The notes: generated by a model from the sequence alone, not told the origin. A DNA stretch of 64,000 bases from Lucifuga dentata (GCA_014773175.1 VXCM01002227.1:62001-126000); one strand, 5' to 3'; counted from the stretch's first letter, positions 45,041 to 58,987 are shown. Program-made: numbers and translations.

Positions 45041-46601
45041 GGTATTTATGCAGGGTTTAGAGGCTGTTTGGAATCATTGAAGGGCAACTATACAGTGTAT
45101 CTGCAGCCTGTGAAACCCAAACAATGAGCTAAGAGTGGATAAACTCTGAGTAGAGCTGTGTGTTTGGTGTGTTTGTTAATTCCATGTGGGAATGAAGTGA
45201 TGATGAAGTTTCACAACAGTCTAATTACATCATCGTTAGTACATAATATGTTTGTTAGGATGGCCAAACTGTCCTGTTTGAAACTTAAGAAGTGCCATCA
45301 AACACATGATTAACTAAGTAAAAGTATGACACCGTAGAACAAATACCATCTTTTTTTTTTTTTTTTTTTTACAATTTCTATGCCATTGTATGATATACAG
45401 CTTATATTTGAAGGTCTGTGAGGTGTCTTTGCTCTAAGCCAGATTTGTTGCTCTTTGGGGACTCACCCCGTGCGCCCTGACATCCGCGCTGACCACAAAA
45501 CCCTGCTGTGACTGCCTGACTTAACTGCTCGTGGAAGTGGCTACACTCCCTTGGCACCCAAATTCCACAGGGCGTATCCTGCCCTTCCAGCTCACTGCTG
45601 CTACTTTGGTCTATCTAAACTTCTTCCTTACATATGCATCATCTACCACATCTTCCTGCAGCAAAGTGAGCTTTGCAAAGTAAGCAGACTGCTGAGAATT
45701 GGACAAGAACAGCAGGTCAAGTCTTTGGCTGCTGCTGGCTTTCTCTGGTGGGATTGTAAATTACTTTTCTGCTTGCATTTCAGTCCTTCCATTGCTTGCG
45801 TCTTTGACTTGTGCACATGCATTTTGCACCTTCTCCACTTTGGTGGGTTACTGTAACATGAATGTGGCCCTCTGACCTTTTGCATTATGGCTTAGCTGGA
45901 TGAATTCCTGGTTTCAATTGTGTATCATCTTTGGGTCATTTTCTCACTCCTGCTTTGTTATTTTCAGAATGTTGCTCCTTACGTTGACATTTTGAATGGC
46001 TCTTCATAAAACACTGTCTAAGCTCACATGCAGTGCTGTGGTGTAATTTCTTTACCAGAAAAGTAATTTTTAAACATTAAGTGCCCTAAGTTTTTATTTG
46101 TAAATCCACTTAAGATAATCTTTCATTATCTTTCATTAAATAGTAGAATAAGACTCATATAAATTGTGCTTTTATACAATATGAGTACAGTACAATTAGT
46201 ACATCAAGCAATAAACAGGGTGACCCTTTAACTTTACTGAATATTTACCATGAAAACTGATTTGACCACTTAAATTAAATCTTGCACAATACTGCTCCAA
46301 CACACAATATCAGAGTTTGACTGATAACTCGATTGGAATATTTAGTAATTATTGTTATACAGACAGGAGATGTATTAATTTTCATTTACGAAGAAAAAAA
46401 AAAAANAAAAAAAAAAAATATATATATATATATATTCATGAAAGCTGGGTAATGTTGATTGAATGTTGATTGTCGATTGAAATTGATTTGAGAGCACAAA
46501 ATCAATCACACATCACCTCTTTCCTGTTTGATGAGAGTCTGTGGTGGAATTTATTAAACACGAGGTTTAATCTAACGAGGACGCTGAATGTTCCTCTGCA
46601 G

Positions 46602-46675
46602 CATGGAGACACATTTGAAGAAGCAGCTGAAATGCAGAACAGATTAAGGGATGATAACATGCATTGCCATATTTG
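46602..46675 (+). other. possible short internal exon, unassigned
   Basis: CTCTGCAG precedes and GTAAGG follows a 74 bp open segment (HGDTFEEAAEMQNRLRDDNM then HCHI). Both splice contexts are good, but such matches arise often by chance. No partner exons were found. Confidence 0.08.
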
Positions 46676-48484
46676 GTAAGGAACATTTTTCTATCTTTCA
46701 ACAGGTTCAGTACTATGATATGTGTATATGATATGTGCACCATTAAACTGCATCCAGTGATGATGACTGGAATTTGATCTGTAACGTCGACTGAAATGCT
46801 CTACTTTGTTTATCTTGAGCAAATCACATGAGGTTCCCAGGGAATACTCGTCTCCTACGGACACTAAATTACTCTTGAAACAAGATACTGTTCAAAGTTC
46901 TTTTTTTAGGTGATTTTTCTTTATCTGAAATACAGAGATAAAATCTGTCAGATGGAGATGCATCTTGAATTAAGTCATAATCTGTTATTGACTCTTCACC
47001 TGACAGCACGATTTGTTTCTCCTCTTATGTCTCCAGCTCCTCTGTCCAAATTGGACAACTTTGGTCTCCTGTAGCCAATAAGTTGCACATAGTGCAAAAA
47101 ATTTGCTTTTGTGCTTCCAAGTTTTTCTTCTAATTTGTTTTTTACATGACGGAGAGTTCTGTCTGCTGCCACAGCATTCACATCCAAACTTCATCTACAA
47201 ATTGTTGCCATATTTCTTTCCCATCACTCCATTTCTTCTGAAAATTCTTCTCTTTTTGGTCATTTTTAGCTCTGTAATTATTTTTCTCAGCAGCTCTTCT
47301 CAATTTGCACAAATCCTTCAATTCACTAACCTTTTATGGGGTTTCCAACCTGACGTAGCTTTTATCAGCAGGTATATCTGCGAGGAGGTTTTATAAATCC
47401 CACATTATTTTCAAGTTTCCTAAGATCAAAACTAAAAAGTAATTAAATATTTTGTGAAAGAAAAAATTGATTTTAATTTGTTTCAAAATCCAGACTTAAT
47501 GTACTATGAAAAAGGTCTTGAAGCCATAAAAAGCTTCTCTGATCCACTTTCGAAACAAACTTTCTGATGTTATTTCCATCCTTTGAAGAATTCCAAGGCT
47601 GTGATTCTTTCAGCAGAATTTGTCAACAGTCAACAGATTGCATTACTTTTAAGACCATACACTTCCTGAAAAATTATACTATATTAGATAGTATACAGGC
47701 AGGAAAAGTCGTTTTTTGAAATACCATATGTGTACACTGAAGAAGCATGTTTCTGGAGATAATATGGTTCTCTTAGAATTATTTTCCTCCTGACTGCATA
47801 CTCGTTGCATCAACATCGCCGACACACAGGAGAGATGAGTTTGGCTGGAGCCTGCTCGCATACTGTGTGCATTTGTATGACATATGACTTTTTATACAAG
47901 GCTTTATTGTTTTTCTATTTTTAAGACAATGTTATCATAGTAAGTCGTAAAACAATTTCAGGTTGTCAATGTACACACGCACACAAACACACACTCACAT
48001 CCAAGCGGAAAGGATTAGAGCCTTCAGAACTCTATTTCCCAGACGGCCGACAGACTCGGAAGAATGACAGACTGTGCAAACTCAAATAACTAAACAGACA
48101 AGACAGAAGGCAAAACGGAAGAGGAGCCAGAAACTGAAGCCAGAACCACACAGACACGATGAATGGGAGAATCTTCCAGTAAAGACACAAGAACTGGAAG
48201 AGATTAGAGTTTCATTTATAAAAAAATTTTTAAAAATCACCATGACTACAGATTGTGCTGTGATAATTTAAGCTCATTCATAAAGCTTCCCTTACACCAT
48301 TTTTCCATTATCAAGACGTTGTTGCGTTGTGTCACAGGTAAAAGCCTATGAAGATCGGCGTGTTATTGAGCTGCTTCATATTTAAGAGCCACGATTTATC
48401 CTGATTCATCTAGTGCCAAAGCAAAATTGACAAGATAAATTGGAAAAGATTATCATCATCTGCATTTTTAGATCTTGAGACTAA

Positions 48485-49036
48485 GATCGGTTTTACATGA
48501 TAAGCGCTGAGCCTTGTGCTGACCATTATTGTGTATTGGGAGCTGAGCGGTGACTTCTAACATCACGTCACGCCACCTTGATGCCGCGCAGCGCTCAGAT
48601 TCTCCACTTTGACGTGGCGCTCAAAGTTCAACCAAATGCGACTTTTACCTTTCCGATGCTAATCTTTCCAATGCACAACCAATCAGAGAACAGCTGTACG
48701 TCACGGAAGCAGAAGCTCCACAGCGATGGAGGAGAAGCGCATAACCTGTGTAGAGCAGTTTAGAACATTTGCCATTTTTTTCACTTTTCTTCTCCAAATG
48801 AGAAGAAGAGCCAGAGCCTTCTTTGTAGTGAGGTCCATGTCACTATCCGATTTGACCCGGAAACCTGATATGGATCACGAATATGGAAAGATCACCCATG
48901 GTAACCGTTAACATGCCATTAGCAATGAGTGCTTCCTGTCAGTGCTTGGTTGAGCTCAGACTCCGCTCATGAACAAGCAGAGCGCTGGATTCCAAGCTCA
49001 GCGGCAATGCTCAACACTTCTCATATGAAACCGGCT
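48485..49036 (+). mobile_element. TAA-flanked Harbinger-like element, non-autonomous
   Basis: Left end GATCGGTTTTACATGATAAG and right end, in reverse complement, AGCCGGTTTCATATGAGAAG form inverted repeats. TAA flanks both sides (48482-48484, 49037-49039), fitting PIF/Harbinger target choice. A short frame from 48726 starts MEEKRI and includes an arginine-rich MRRRARAFF stretch, loosely like the basic start of fish Harbinger transposases. It is too short to be active. Confidence 0.65.
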
Positions 49037-49433
49037 TAAGAGAGATAAGAGATCCATTCACTGGGAATCCAGCACATGGGAGACGGGTGTGGTTTTTGTG
49101 TGTGAGGAAGAGAAGCAGCAGATGAGGCTTGAGAAAGAGGCTCAGCCACGAGAATGTGTGTGAGATCAAAACTTGCCATTTGAATACACAGACTCATCAG
49201 CTATGTGGGCTTAACTATCAAATTCATTGACCACTAACACACGTGAGGAATCACACATAAAATGTAATCCAGATTTCATAAAACTGATCATTTTTGCGTG
49301 ACGGTGTGTTTTATGAATAGCTTCCTTGACATGTAAATATGGAAATACCAAAACAACACTAAAAGATGCTGGTAACAGCTGTTTATGAATGAAGGAACAT
49401 GGCTAAGTGATGATATTTACCCTTATCTCTACA

Positions 49434-50026
49434 TTAAAGGACTATACCAGCTATTTTACATGTTTGAGCCTAATCTATTCAGTTTTCATACACGTAATGT
49501 TATTGACAATCATTTCCCAAAGCATACTACTGGAACATGAATTAATTTTATTTTTTCCTACCTTCAAGACCACCATTGGTTTCAGTTCAATCTGGTACGC
49601 TATTAAAATCAACTTGTTGATACTTGAAAAGCTCTTGGGATAGATAATCCATCATCGTGAACAACACGTGTATTCAGGTTTTTTTAGCAGTTACATAATT
49701 TTTGCATATAAGCACAATAAAAAGCATGGAGTGAATGTATGCCTCCACCAGGGAATATAGTCCCAAAAAAAAGACCTGCATTTATAGAAAAATGTAAATG
49801 ACCATCACTTCATAATGCTGCATAACCATTAGCAGGCGAAACCTCAGTTTTTAAGGTGGGTGTATCACTTGAATATTTGATTTTGAAAGATTAACAGATT
49901 TTGCAAAATACCAGGAAAGCTGAAATATGGTTTTATCCTTTGGGAAATGACTGTCAGTAATGTAACATGTATGAAAATTGAATATATTAGTCTCAAACAT
50001 GCAAAATTGTCGGTATGGTCCTTTAA
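49434..50026 (-). mobile_element. TTAA-flanked palindromic MITE, subfamily A, copy 9
   Basis: TTAAAGGACTATACCAGC at the left and GTCGGTATGGTCCTTTAA at the right, with inverted arms of about 90 bp up to the CATTTCCCAAAG block. Nearly full length at 593 bp. No coding capacity. Confidence 0.9.
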
Positions 50027-53000
50027 ATCTGACAGTGTGTTTTATGAATTCCTCCCATTGTGTTGGGCTAATTCACTATATGAAACTAATAATGAGAGTG
50101 ACATTTTTTTTTCTTTTCAGACATTTTTAGAAGCATTTTTGTCTCCATATTTGGCACTGGAAGAATACATGTGGGTGGGAGAATGGTTGCAAACCGGTCA
50201 TTACATTAATGTGATTATGTTTGGAAATATGAGAAGAAAATCAAAACATCTCAGTAATATAAAACAGAAAGTGCAGTTTCCATTTAGTGGATTTCAAGTG
50301 AATTGACCCCAGCAGTCAAATAGTGAAAACATACCCTGACAGCTGCTGAGTGATGGGATTACGGCTCCCAATAAGTTCTGAAATGTGTTTCTGCCACTTG
50401 TCTCTGAATGGCCCATAAACCAACCTGCTTCTCTAAGGACAATGAGCCTCCTTGTGAGAGAGGAGAGATGTTCAAGGAGAACGAGATGCGCCTGCCAACA
50501 GAAATAAAGAAGGAGAAGATGGAGCACTCTGTAAAAATGTGGAAGCTTTTAAATGAAAGAAAGAATAAGATCTTCCTTCCGTCGCGAGCCATCAATCACT
50601 TCACAAGCCTCTCTTTTTTGTGATATTTTGATCAGAATAAATCAGATAGTTACAGAATGTGCCGTTTCTTCCTTATGACAAATTATTTAATAGGTTGTTC
50701 TTAAATTGAGATGCTGAGACTTAATCTGGGTCCAGGAAATCGATTAAACAATGTAAGGGAGTAACAGTGAAATAGGTATTTGGCAATCATAAGTTCTTTT
50801 GATAATTTTTTTTGAGGGAGGTCTCACTTTGGTTTCTTGCACAAATGAAAAACAGATTTTTAATTTCTGAGTTATTTACCAAGATTTGAATGACATTTTT
50901 AGAGAGATATTTGTTGTTTTGGATTGTTCGAGTTGAAGTTGAACGTGGGTTAGTCAGACTGAGTCTCCAACAACGGTCACCCAGGTTGACTAGTTCTTTT
51001 TTTTTTTTTTTTTTTNTTTTTTTTTTTTTTTTTTTGACTGGAAACAGAAAGCATGTTTTAAACTGAAAAGCTGATGTGCTCAACAAAGGAGAGCAAAACT
51101 GTCTTCATATCTGGTTCATTGGGTATTTAGATTCGTCTCTGTCCAGTGAGCTGATGGGCAGAGTCAAAATTGAGTACTACTTACTTTGTATTTTCATGTA
51201 CAGAGAGAGAGAAAGCACCAGAGAATGTCATTAAGTTGCTTCATGTTAGCAACAATTCAAGCCTAGCCCAGCTAGAACAAATAAAAGCAAGCATAGTCAG
51301 ACTGTTTGAATCGATTATCGATTCACCTAAAAGAACTAGAAATCGTGACAGCACTGAGTGGGTCTGAATCGTGGCTCAGATGTGAGCTGGTCTTTGCATG
51401 GGAACATTTGAATCAAATCAAGATACTTAAAAGAGCCAAAATTCACAAGCCTAAAATTTGTAAGAGAAGGCATAAGATTTTGTAATCTAGGAGATTTTGT
51501 ATTTTGATGGTGTGAAGGTGCATGCCACACGAGGGGTGGACCTTCAAAAGAGAGTAGACTTGTCAAGCTGGTGCGTCCACACAAACATCTTAATGCCTCA
51601 CCTATGAGACTTTATAAGGACCAACATGTGACCCCAAACTCCTGGAATTAAATAGCTGCTGCACACTGGGCAAAAATCCAAGTTTTTGCTGTGAAGTTTG
51701 GAAAAATATGTGGGGTTGTTGTGTAATTACTTTGCTGACTACTTCCTGCTTTACATAGTATTTTCCATACTGCCCCCTGTCATTTCAGAGAATATTGCAA
51801 CAGACAATGCACCAAGTATAAATGCCCCTCAGCGCTTCGTGGAAGTGCGCGCACAGTCGGTGACAGCCACCTCGTGCGAGTATAACAAGCCTTCATGCTG
51901 ATTGGTTTGTTTTCCGTCACAAAGAGAAGAAAAAAATTGAGGTTTCACAATACAGACTGCTAACAGTTTATGACAAAAATAATAGAGATGGAAATGGAAA
52001 AAATCGTGATAGGAAAGCTTGCTGCAGGACTGATGGGAGCAAATTGGCTGTGTTATGGCTGTGTTATGGGAGTCTCCACGAAGTGTTTGACAGTCCAACA
52101 TACTGTTTAGTGGCAACTGCTGCAGCTGGTCATTATGGAAACAAAGTGAGCAATGCATGACAAGCATTTATCAGCACTAAATGTGGCCAAAGCATCACTT
52201 TTTCTACAACAAAAACAATTTATGTGGGCAAGCCTAAACTGTAGACAGCTATCATTTGATGGAAATTGCTGAAGTGTAGTGAAATCCTTAGTGAAGCTGT
52301 TTTGTTGGAACCAACTCTGGAGTAAATGGCTCTTTTAAATTTCTGGGGCCTGTCCTGATTTGGCAATCAACCCACTGCTTTGAACTACTGCTATTGCTAA
52401 GGAGTATTATAGCATTTTCCCAGCATTATCAGATCATAGCATTTTTTGTTTTTATTGTAATGGCTCAAATTAAGCTGAATTAGTTAACGCTTCTGATGTA
52501 ATAAGAAACTGATGAGATAATTTCTAAACTTAGCCAGAAAAATAACAAGTAAATAAACAAATGTAAACACTTGGAGCTACATAAAGTTGACTTCACAAAT
52601 TATTGCATTTGATAAAACATCTGAAATTCTTTGTAATTTTTTTTTAAAGGTCCCACACACTCACTTAGTTGTGCAATCTGATTGGACCTGTGCTCAGGTT
52701 AAAGATACGCTCAGATCTGCTGAGGTCACCAATCACCATGTAATCAAAAGTCCTTTGTCCCACCTCACCAGGTGGAAATAGCCTGTCAAGAGAGACTGGG
52801 AGATGTCAACCTGTACACACAAGAGGTTTAATCAGTGAAAACACACCTGTGTGAGTGTTTTATGGATGTGAAGGGCCTTTCAGTCTTTCTCTGTCACAAC
52901 AGCTAAGATCAACCTGACGATTATGTTCACTTTCACCAAAAATGTCCGCCTCCCGATTATGCTTCCCTCAGTTTCTGGATGCAAGATAGCTGCCAAGCCA

Positions 53001-53668
53001 AACTAAGCAAAGGATGTCACCTCTAGTCTTAAGTATGTTTCTAGAATGTATTAAACATTTGAAGTGAAAAGAAATACTTGCTATTATCATACATATGGAC
53101 AGACACAATGATTTTGCCAGATTCAGTGGAAACACATTAATGTATTACACCTGTTTGAAATGAAAACAGCTGGCCACATTACGGAAAGTTAATGTTAACC
53201 TACTTTTCTTTTTTCAGTTATTATTACAGCTATCACTAATTACCTTCCTACCCTTCAATCCGTGAATCTCCCTACTACAGTACATTTAACAATGGTGTCT
53301 AATAGCTAAACCCAACCATGGCAAATGATCCATTTCTCCATTTGAGGTTACTTTCAATCTTGAAATATGAAGTTGGAGCATATTTAGTGATGGAAACCAC
53401 CAGAAGTGCTAAAAATACCTCTGCCAGTCTGGTAGCCACGAGGCTCCATCACACACTCATTACCACACGACCTGAGGTTGGGAGGAGAAGAGAGAGGAGG
53501 GGATGTGGTCAGGGGAGAGAGGCATATAGTGTGTGTTCGTGCGTGTGTGTGTGTGTGTTGAAAGGGTTAGGCGGCAAAAGAAAGGAAGGGAGAGAGAAAG
53601 TAAGGGATGTGGTAAGAAAAGGGAAAGGAGGAGAGGAAAAGAGGAGAAAGAGTAAGAAACGAAGATAG

Positions 53669-53670
<2 letters not shown>

Positions 53671-53710
<40 letters not shown>
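53671..53710. repeat. (GT)n microsatellite
   Basis: About 20 GT units, one ATGT interruption at the start. Confidence 0.92.
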
Positions 53711-53711
<1 letters not shown>

Positions 53712-55714
53712 CCGTGCCCGTGTGTACGTGTCTGTCTATGTCTGCACACAGTCAGGCATGGTTGTGGTTAGATACATTAGTATTATATGATATTTCCTAT
53801 GGTCTTTTGGCATTTCTGAATGACAGCCCATATTGCAGCCCACTGAGTTATTATTGAAATCTTACATCACATCATTTCTGAAGAATTTGCAGTTTGCTCA
53901 CTTGGACAAATCTGTCTGAAAATCTCCCTCCCCCCNCCCTTCCTTTCTCCACACTTCCAGCCACCTTCCTTTTCTCTTCTCGTCTCTGATTTATTCCCCT
54001 GTTTCTCTCCATCCGTCCGTCTGTCTGTCTGGTGTTCTCTGTTCCAGCTGCTGAGTCCCTCCAGGACCATCAATCCTTCTCCTCAACCCATACCTGGCTC
54101 TCGTTCAACATACACACTGCACTCGGTGGCTCTGCGCACACGTGTATGAATACACATGCATGCACACAGACAGCTAAACATGCATGAACAAACACTAAAA
54201 AACACACGCTTACACATACTAAAGTACAAATGGCACACACACACACGTACATTCGGAAGTCAGCGGGGCAACCTGATCCTTCAGTCAACCTTGAAGTAAA
54301 TCACAGAGATGGAACTTCCAGGTTTGGTCAGAATTTGAAATCAAGACAGACAAGGTGATCTGTGGCTCAGCAGGCTGCGGTCGTGTGTTGGCAACAACAT
54401 GGTTTGAGCTCGGCCAGTTACTCCACTGTCCTCCCTATCCCGTGACATAAGATGTGGGGCCCCTGACTTTCCTGGGGCCTCCATGCTTGAAGCTTTTTTC
54501 GTGGCCTACTTCGTTGTGTTTCTTGGCTGCATCCATTCATGAGGAGGTGGGAAATTGCAGGGTCGTCACTGAACGTCTTTAAAGTTTATGATCAACAATT
54601 CCTTCGAATCTGAAGAGACGTTCATAATTTGATCTGCTGTAAAAGTGATGAAAGGGATAGTAAATATGCGGAGAAATGATTGGCTGATTAGAATGTGGTG
54701 AGTCGCCCCACAGAAAACAAAATCTCACTTAGGGCTCCAAAAAGGTTGGCCCCATAATCTCTTCATCTGACATTGTTGCTGCAATAAAAGACTGCAGGTA
54801 CACAGATAACAAAATTTTAACTAAAAAGCTTCTTATTTAGAAGACTATAGACTTAGACTTTATCATATTTAAATTCTCTCATTCAATTTCAGTTATTCAT
54901 TCACTCCTTCCTGTTCAGGATAATGTGCTGGGGGTTTTAATGTATACAGGTTGTTTTCTGGGAGAAGCAAAGACTCAACAGGACGTATTTCATATCTAGG
55001 AAAAACCAATACATTTCACACAAGATTTTATTTTCTAGTTCAGACTCGTTCTTTTTTCTGCAAGTGTAACTCAGTGGTGAAACTGCATCAGAGCCTCAGG
55101 CAACTTGGGGGCCCACTACAGCTTACTGTCCAAACCATATTTTACTGAGTTCCATTCCATTTTATATATCACTTACCATGCAAATTAACTCCAAGGTTGG
55201 AACAAATTCACATTTTTGAGTTTGTTATTGTTCCAGGCTAGCACAGCATCCATCACTTCAAAGCAGACTGACAACTGTTTAATGGAGAAGGAAGACGTGT
55301 ATCTGCATGTAGACATGGAGGCATTGCATTTGCCCAAAGCTCTCATCTGCCAGCATTACACCAGGAGCTCTCCAATCAGCAATTATCTATAACTGCTTGA
55401 CCTCATCAAGTTTGCATGGGGCTGGAGCGTAGGCCCGGGAACATATTTCAATCAGGGGATGCGGTGATAGCGGGTGGTGCAGAGCGCTGTCTGTGGTGCT
55501 GAGCCACCGTAACAATAAGCAATAATGATCCCAGCGCACTACTTCAAGGTGGAATTGTTTTTGCACCATTTTCTCACATTTGATTTTGAGGGCAAAGCCA
55601 TCTATAGTGACACAAGACTAGCAACCAATAATAACCATGACAGTAAGGTCATGTGACCTCATTACAAGAATGTATATGCTGTTTGACCAATTCTATGGAA
55701 GCACCACCCACAAA

Positions 55715-55748
55715 AAAAGAAAGAAAGAAAGAAAGAAAGAAAGAAAAA
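55715..55748. repeat. (AAAG)n microsatellite
   Basis: About seven AAAG units flanked by A-runs. Confidence 0.9.
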
Positions 55749-55928
55749 AACAATGTGCAGTAGGATGGATCAAGTTGTATTAACTCCTGCATTAAAAAGT
55801 CTTTATTTCCACTTATTTATTTATTGGTAGCACCAACAGCAATGCCCTCCTCTCTAAAATACAGCTGCAGTACCACAGCCCACCAACAGGGGGTGCTGCA
55901 GCATCTCTAGCACCCCCACTTCCCAGGG

Positions 55929-56110
55929 CCTTGGGCTGGAGTCTATTCCAGCATTCATTGGGCAGGAGGCAGGGTACACTGGACAGGTTGGACAGGTTGA
56001 CAATGACAGGGCAAACAAACACACACACATGTATTTCCAAAGACAGACACATCTTTGTGCTGTGGGTGGGAACATGCAACCTCCACAGACAAATTACTCC
56101 CACCCAGGAG
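55929..56110 (+). repeat. decayed teleost interspersed repeat
   Basis: GGCTGGAGTCTATTCCAGC, then GGCAGGGTACACTGGACAGG, later GTGGGAACATGCAACCTCCA, follow in order the widespread fish repeat whose intact copies read GGCTGGAGCCTATCCCAGC...AGAACATGCAAACTCCAC. The element is degraded. Its family (LINE or SINE related) was not determined. Confidence 0.5.
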
Positions 56111-56283
56111 TTTCTTGCATAAAACTTTTCTGCTTATAATGCACCATTATATGACACAACTACAAAGACATAAAGCAGGCTGATTTTCCTCCCTTGCTTT
56201 GACTTGCTGTATTCCCAAGCTAGCGTTTGGTGTTTATTTTGCCAGGGAGAGCAGTTGACCAACGAGGCCTTCCAGCCACACTT

Positions 56284-56311
56284 TCACATTTGTACCACAC
56301 ACTGGAAATGA

Positions 56312-56346
<35 letters not shown>

Positions 56347-56458
56347 AGTTGTGGTTTTAGTGTCTTTCTCANTCACATTTGTACCACACACTGGAAATGA
56401 GGATCTCTCTCTCTCTCTCTCTCTCTCTCTGGTAGTTGTGGTTTTAGTGTCTTTCTCA
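56284..56458. repeat. about 87 bp direct duplication around single N (56372), assembly join
   Basis: 56284-56371 and 56373-56458 are the same apart from the number of CT units in the embedded microsatellite (about one unit). Confidence 0.85.
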
Positions 56459-57492
56459 GAAAACCTCAACAATAGCTGCAGATGAGAGGAAAGCCACATG
56501 TTATTGTCTGAATCAGAGACCTGTGGCTGGTAATCTTTGGTTGGTGACCTTTGGTTAAAAGCTGAAAACTGCTGCTGAGTCAGCTCAACGGAGTCAAACT
56601 GATGAAGCCAAATTCCCTTTGAAAGCACATCATGCTTCATGCATCATTCATTCTATAGAACTCATCACATTAACAACAGCCTGCTGATGTCAGAGAATAA
56701 CCACAGAATTTCTGCAAGTTTTGCAGAAATTGCGAGATTCTAGAAACTCAAAAGATTAAAAGATAAACATTTAATCGTTTTTTTTTTTTTNTTTTTTTTT
56801 TTTTGTTGTTTTTTTTTTAGCCTGTGTAAAATCTGTAAAAGAACGTTTCATGTGTGTATCTTTGATTTGCAGAGTTTTTTTCATATTATTTTTACTTTTC
56901 ATGTCAGACATCGGACTGACTCCTGACTTTAGAGCACAGTGGATTTATTCCCGATCAGGTGACACCAAACTATTGATCACCGTGGTTACCATTTGGCCAG
57001 ATAGGAAGAGCTAAAAGCAGTAAGTGTATGGGCTGCTCTTTCTTTGATATATTTACTGTATGAAAATATGCCTTGATTTCTAACATCACAGCCTTTAAAT
57101 TTGACTAATAAAGAAGTTTCTAGTTAAATTTAAATGTATAATTTAAGGGTTCTTTAAGTAAAACCCCGTACAATGTTTGTGGAAGTGCATTCAATCTAAA
57201 GAACCCCTAAAGGCTCACTCACCTGAGTTCAGTTTATCATGTGACGTATTTTAAATGGTTTTTTTTTTTAATTTTTTGCTCTTTTTTTTGCAAGATGCTA
57301 GAATCTTTAGAAATTGCTCTCTCTCTCTCTCTCTCTCTCTCTTTCACACCTTTAAGAATGTGAAGGTGTGAATTATTGTATTTGGATATTTAAACAGCTA
57401 ATTAAGGGAGTTGTCTGTGCAAACATTATGGTATGTTTTGGTCCATATACATGTCAATGCGCTGCCCAAGGTAAACACATGTCATCAGTAGT

Positions 57493-57496
<4 letters not shown>

Positions 57497-57536
<40 letters not shown>
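57497..57536. repeat. (GA)n microsatellite
   Basis: About 20 GA units. A CT repeat of opposite sense lies 155 bp upstream at 57318-57343. Confidence 0.93.
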
Positions 57537-57538
<2 letters not shown>

Positions 57539-58126
57539 CAGACAGGTGGGCAGAGAGAGAGTCTGCAGTAATAAGTGAAAGAGAAAATCAGCATAAGGAG
57601 GTCAAGTGAAACAATGAGACAGAAAGAAAAACACCATTAGAGACAAATAAGAGGAAAGATATGCGTGATTCATGGATTCAGGGGTGGCCGACCACCGGAC
57701 TCACCTCCCACTCCCTGATTTACTAAGTGGCGGAGCTGATAGTGATGAGAGAAAATGAAAGGACGAGGAGCGAAACAAAAGGAGGGAGGTTGCATGCAGG
57801 CCTGGGCGTTGATGCAGGGAGGTGAGAGGAGACGAGAGCGAGATAAGGAGAGTGGAGGAGAAAAGGCAAGGTGTTAATGTGTATTATGGTAGAGCTTCAT
57901 GCTGAAAGAGGAGAAAAGAAAAAAGAGGAGAAAGGAGATGAGGAGGACAGAAATCGGAAGGAGAGAGAGAGAGGAGTAAAAATAAGAAAGAGAAGGAAAG
58001 AGAAGAAGAGCACATAGGATTGTATATATAGCTGGATATTCTAGAGAGGAGGTAGACTGAGGTAGCTGTTTAAACATCATTTTGTGTGTGTATGTGTGTG
58101 TGTGTGCAATATAATAGTTAAGGTTA

Positions 58127-58181
58127 ACAGCAATTAAGCATATACAGCAATTAAGCATATATAACAGCAATTAAGCATATA
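58127..58181 (+). repeat. three tandem copies of a 16-20 bp unit
   Basis: CAGCAATTAAGCATATA occurs three times in a row with small spacers. Confidence 0.9.
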
Positions 58182-58584
58182 GTTTAATTGCATATAGTCT
58201 GTACATCAACATTACTGTTATAATTATTACAATTATATTTGATAAATTGCCTCTGTCACAAAGTCACAATTAAATGTCTGTCAAATCTCCTTTGAGCAAG
58301 GCACCTTTTCCAGCTGCTGCTTCTTTGTTGTAGGTACTCAGTGAATACATCTGATTATTTTATGACATGCATCCCTTATTTCTGCACTTGTATATTTTGG
58401 TCTTTTCATACTCCTTCTTTGTTTCTTTGCTCTGTTTTTGATTATTCCTTTACTTCAGCAACATGTTTCCTTCAACATGTACTGCATTGAATTTGCCGCC
58501 TATGCACCCGGTTAGATATTAGATACATGTATAAAGTATGAAGCTCTCCTGCGAGCCTTTAGCTAGCATTCACGTTTCGCAGTC

Positions 58585-58665
58585 TACAGGTGTTGCCAGG
58601 TCAGGCCTGACACAGCTGGCCAATCAGAAAAGAGCGAGAGGGAGCCTTAAAGAGACAGTACCTGA
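58585..58665 (+). repeat. possible old interspersed repeat
   Basis: GTTGCCAGGTCAGGCCTGAC, GCTGGCCAATCAGAAAAGAG and CCTTAAAGAGACAG in this order have the look of a widespread fish repeat, judged by resemblance only. Confidence 0.3.
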
Positions 58666-58936
58666 TTAGTGGACTGTTTTCCGTTTGTGCTGTTGAGCAC
58701 TGGCTATATTATACTATATAGATAAAGAGAGTTACAGCCTAACTTAACTAGAACACTAAAATCTCTTTATAAGGAATTTTGAAAAAAAAAAAAAAAAAGG
58801 AAAAAAAAACCCAATAATATGATTTCTAGTCCCAAATCACACTAAATTATCATAACAGAAAGTTATGATACTTGGTAATTCTAAAATAGACCATTACATA
58901 GAAATACAGTCATTATCTATTCTGGTAAGAGTTTAC

Positions 58937-58940
<4 letters not shown>

Positions 58941-58987
<47 letters not shown>
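58941..58987. repeat. (CT)n microsatellite
   Basis: About 23 CT units followed by CCAG. Confidence 0.95.

Larger units (their letters stand above)
43971..48481. other. intergenic DNA, no gene recognised
   Basis: Holds the MITE end at 44998, a T-run at 45351-45370 and an A-run with N at 46406 next to (TA)n at 46418-46435. Short open frames at 44604, 46470 and 46985 do not resemble known proteins. Confidence 0.5.
50027..55928. other. intergenic DNA, no gene recognised
   Basis: T-run with N at 51016, GT repeats at 53537-53558 and 53671-53710, purine-rich 53460-53660, a C-run with N at 53936, and (AAAG)n at 55715-55748. Nothing coding was recognised. Confidence 0.5.

Noticed and set aside
45551..45885. 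101- and 80-codon frames on opposite strands
   Set aside because: No domain, splice context or family resemblance was seen, and the mirrored openness suggests chance.
46985..47194. Two minus-strand frames of 69 and 63 codons
   Set aside because: They overlap in different frames and neither shows a recognisable domain. Possibly transposon-derived, but not supportable.
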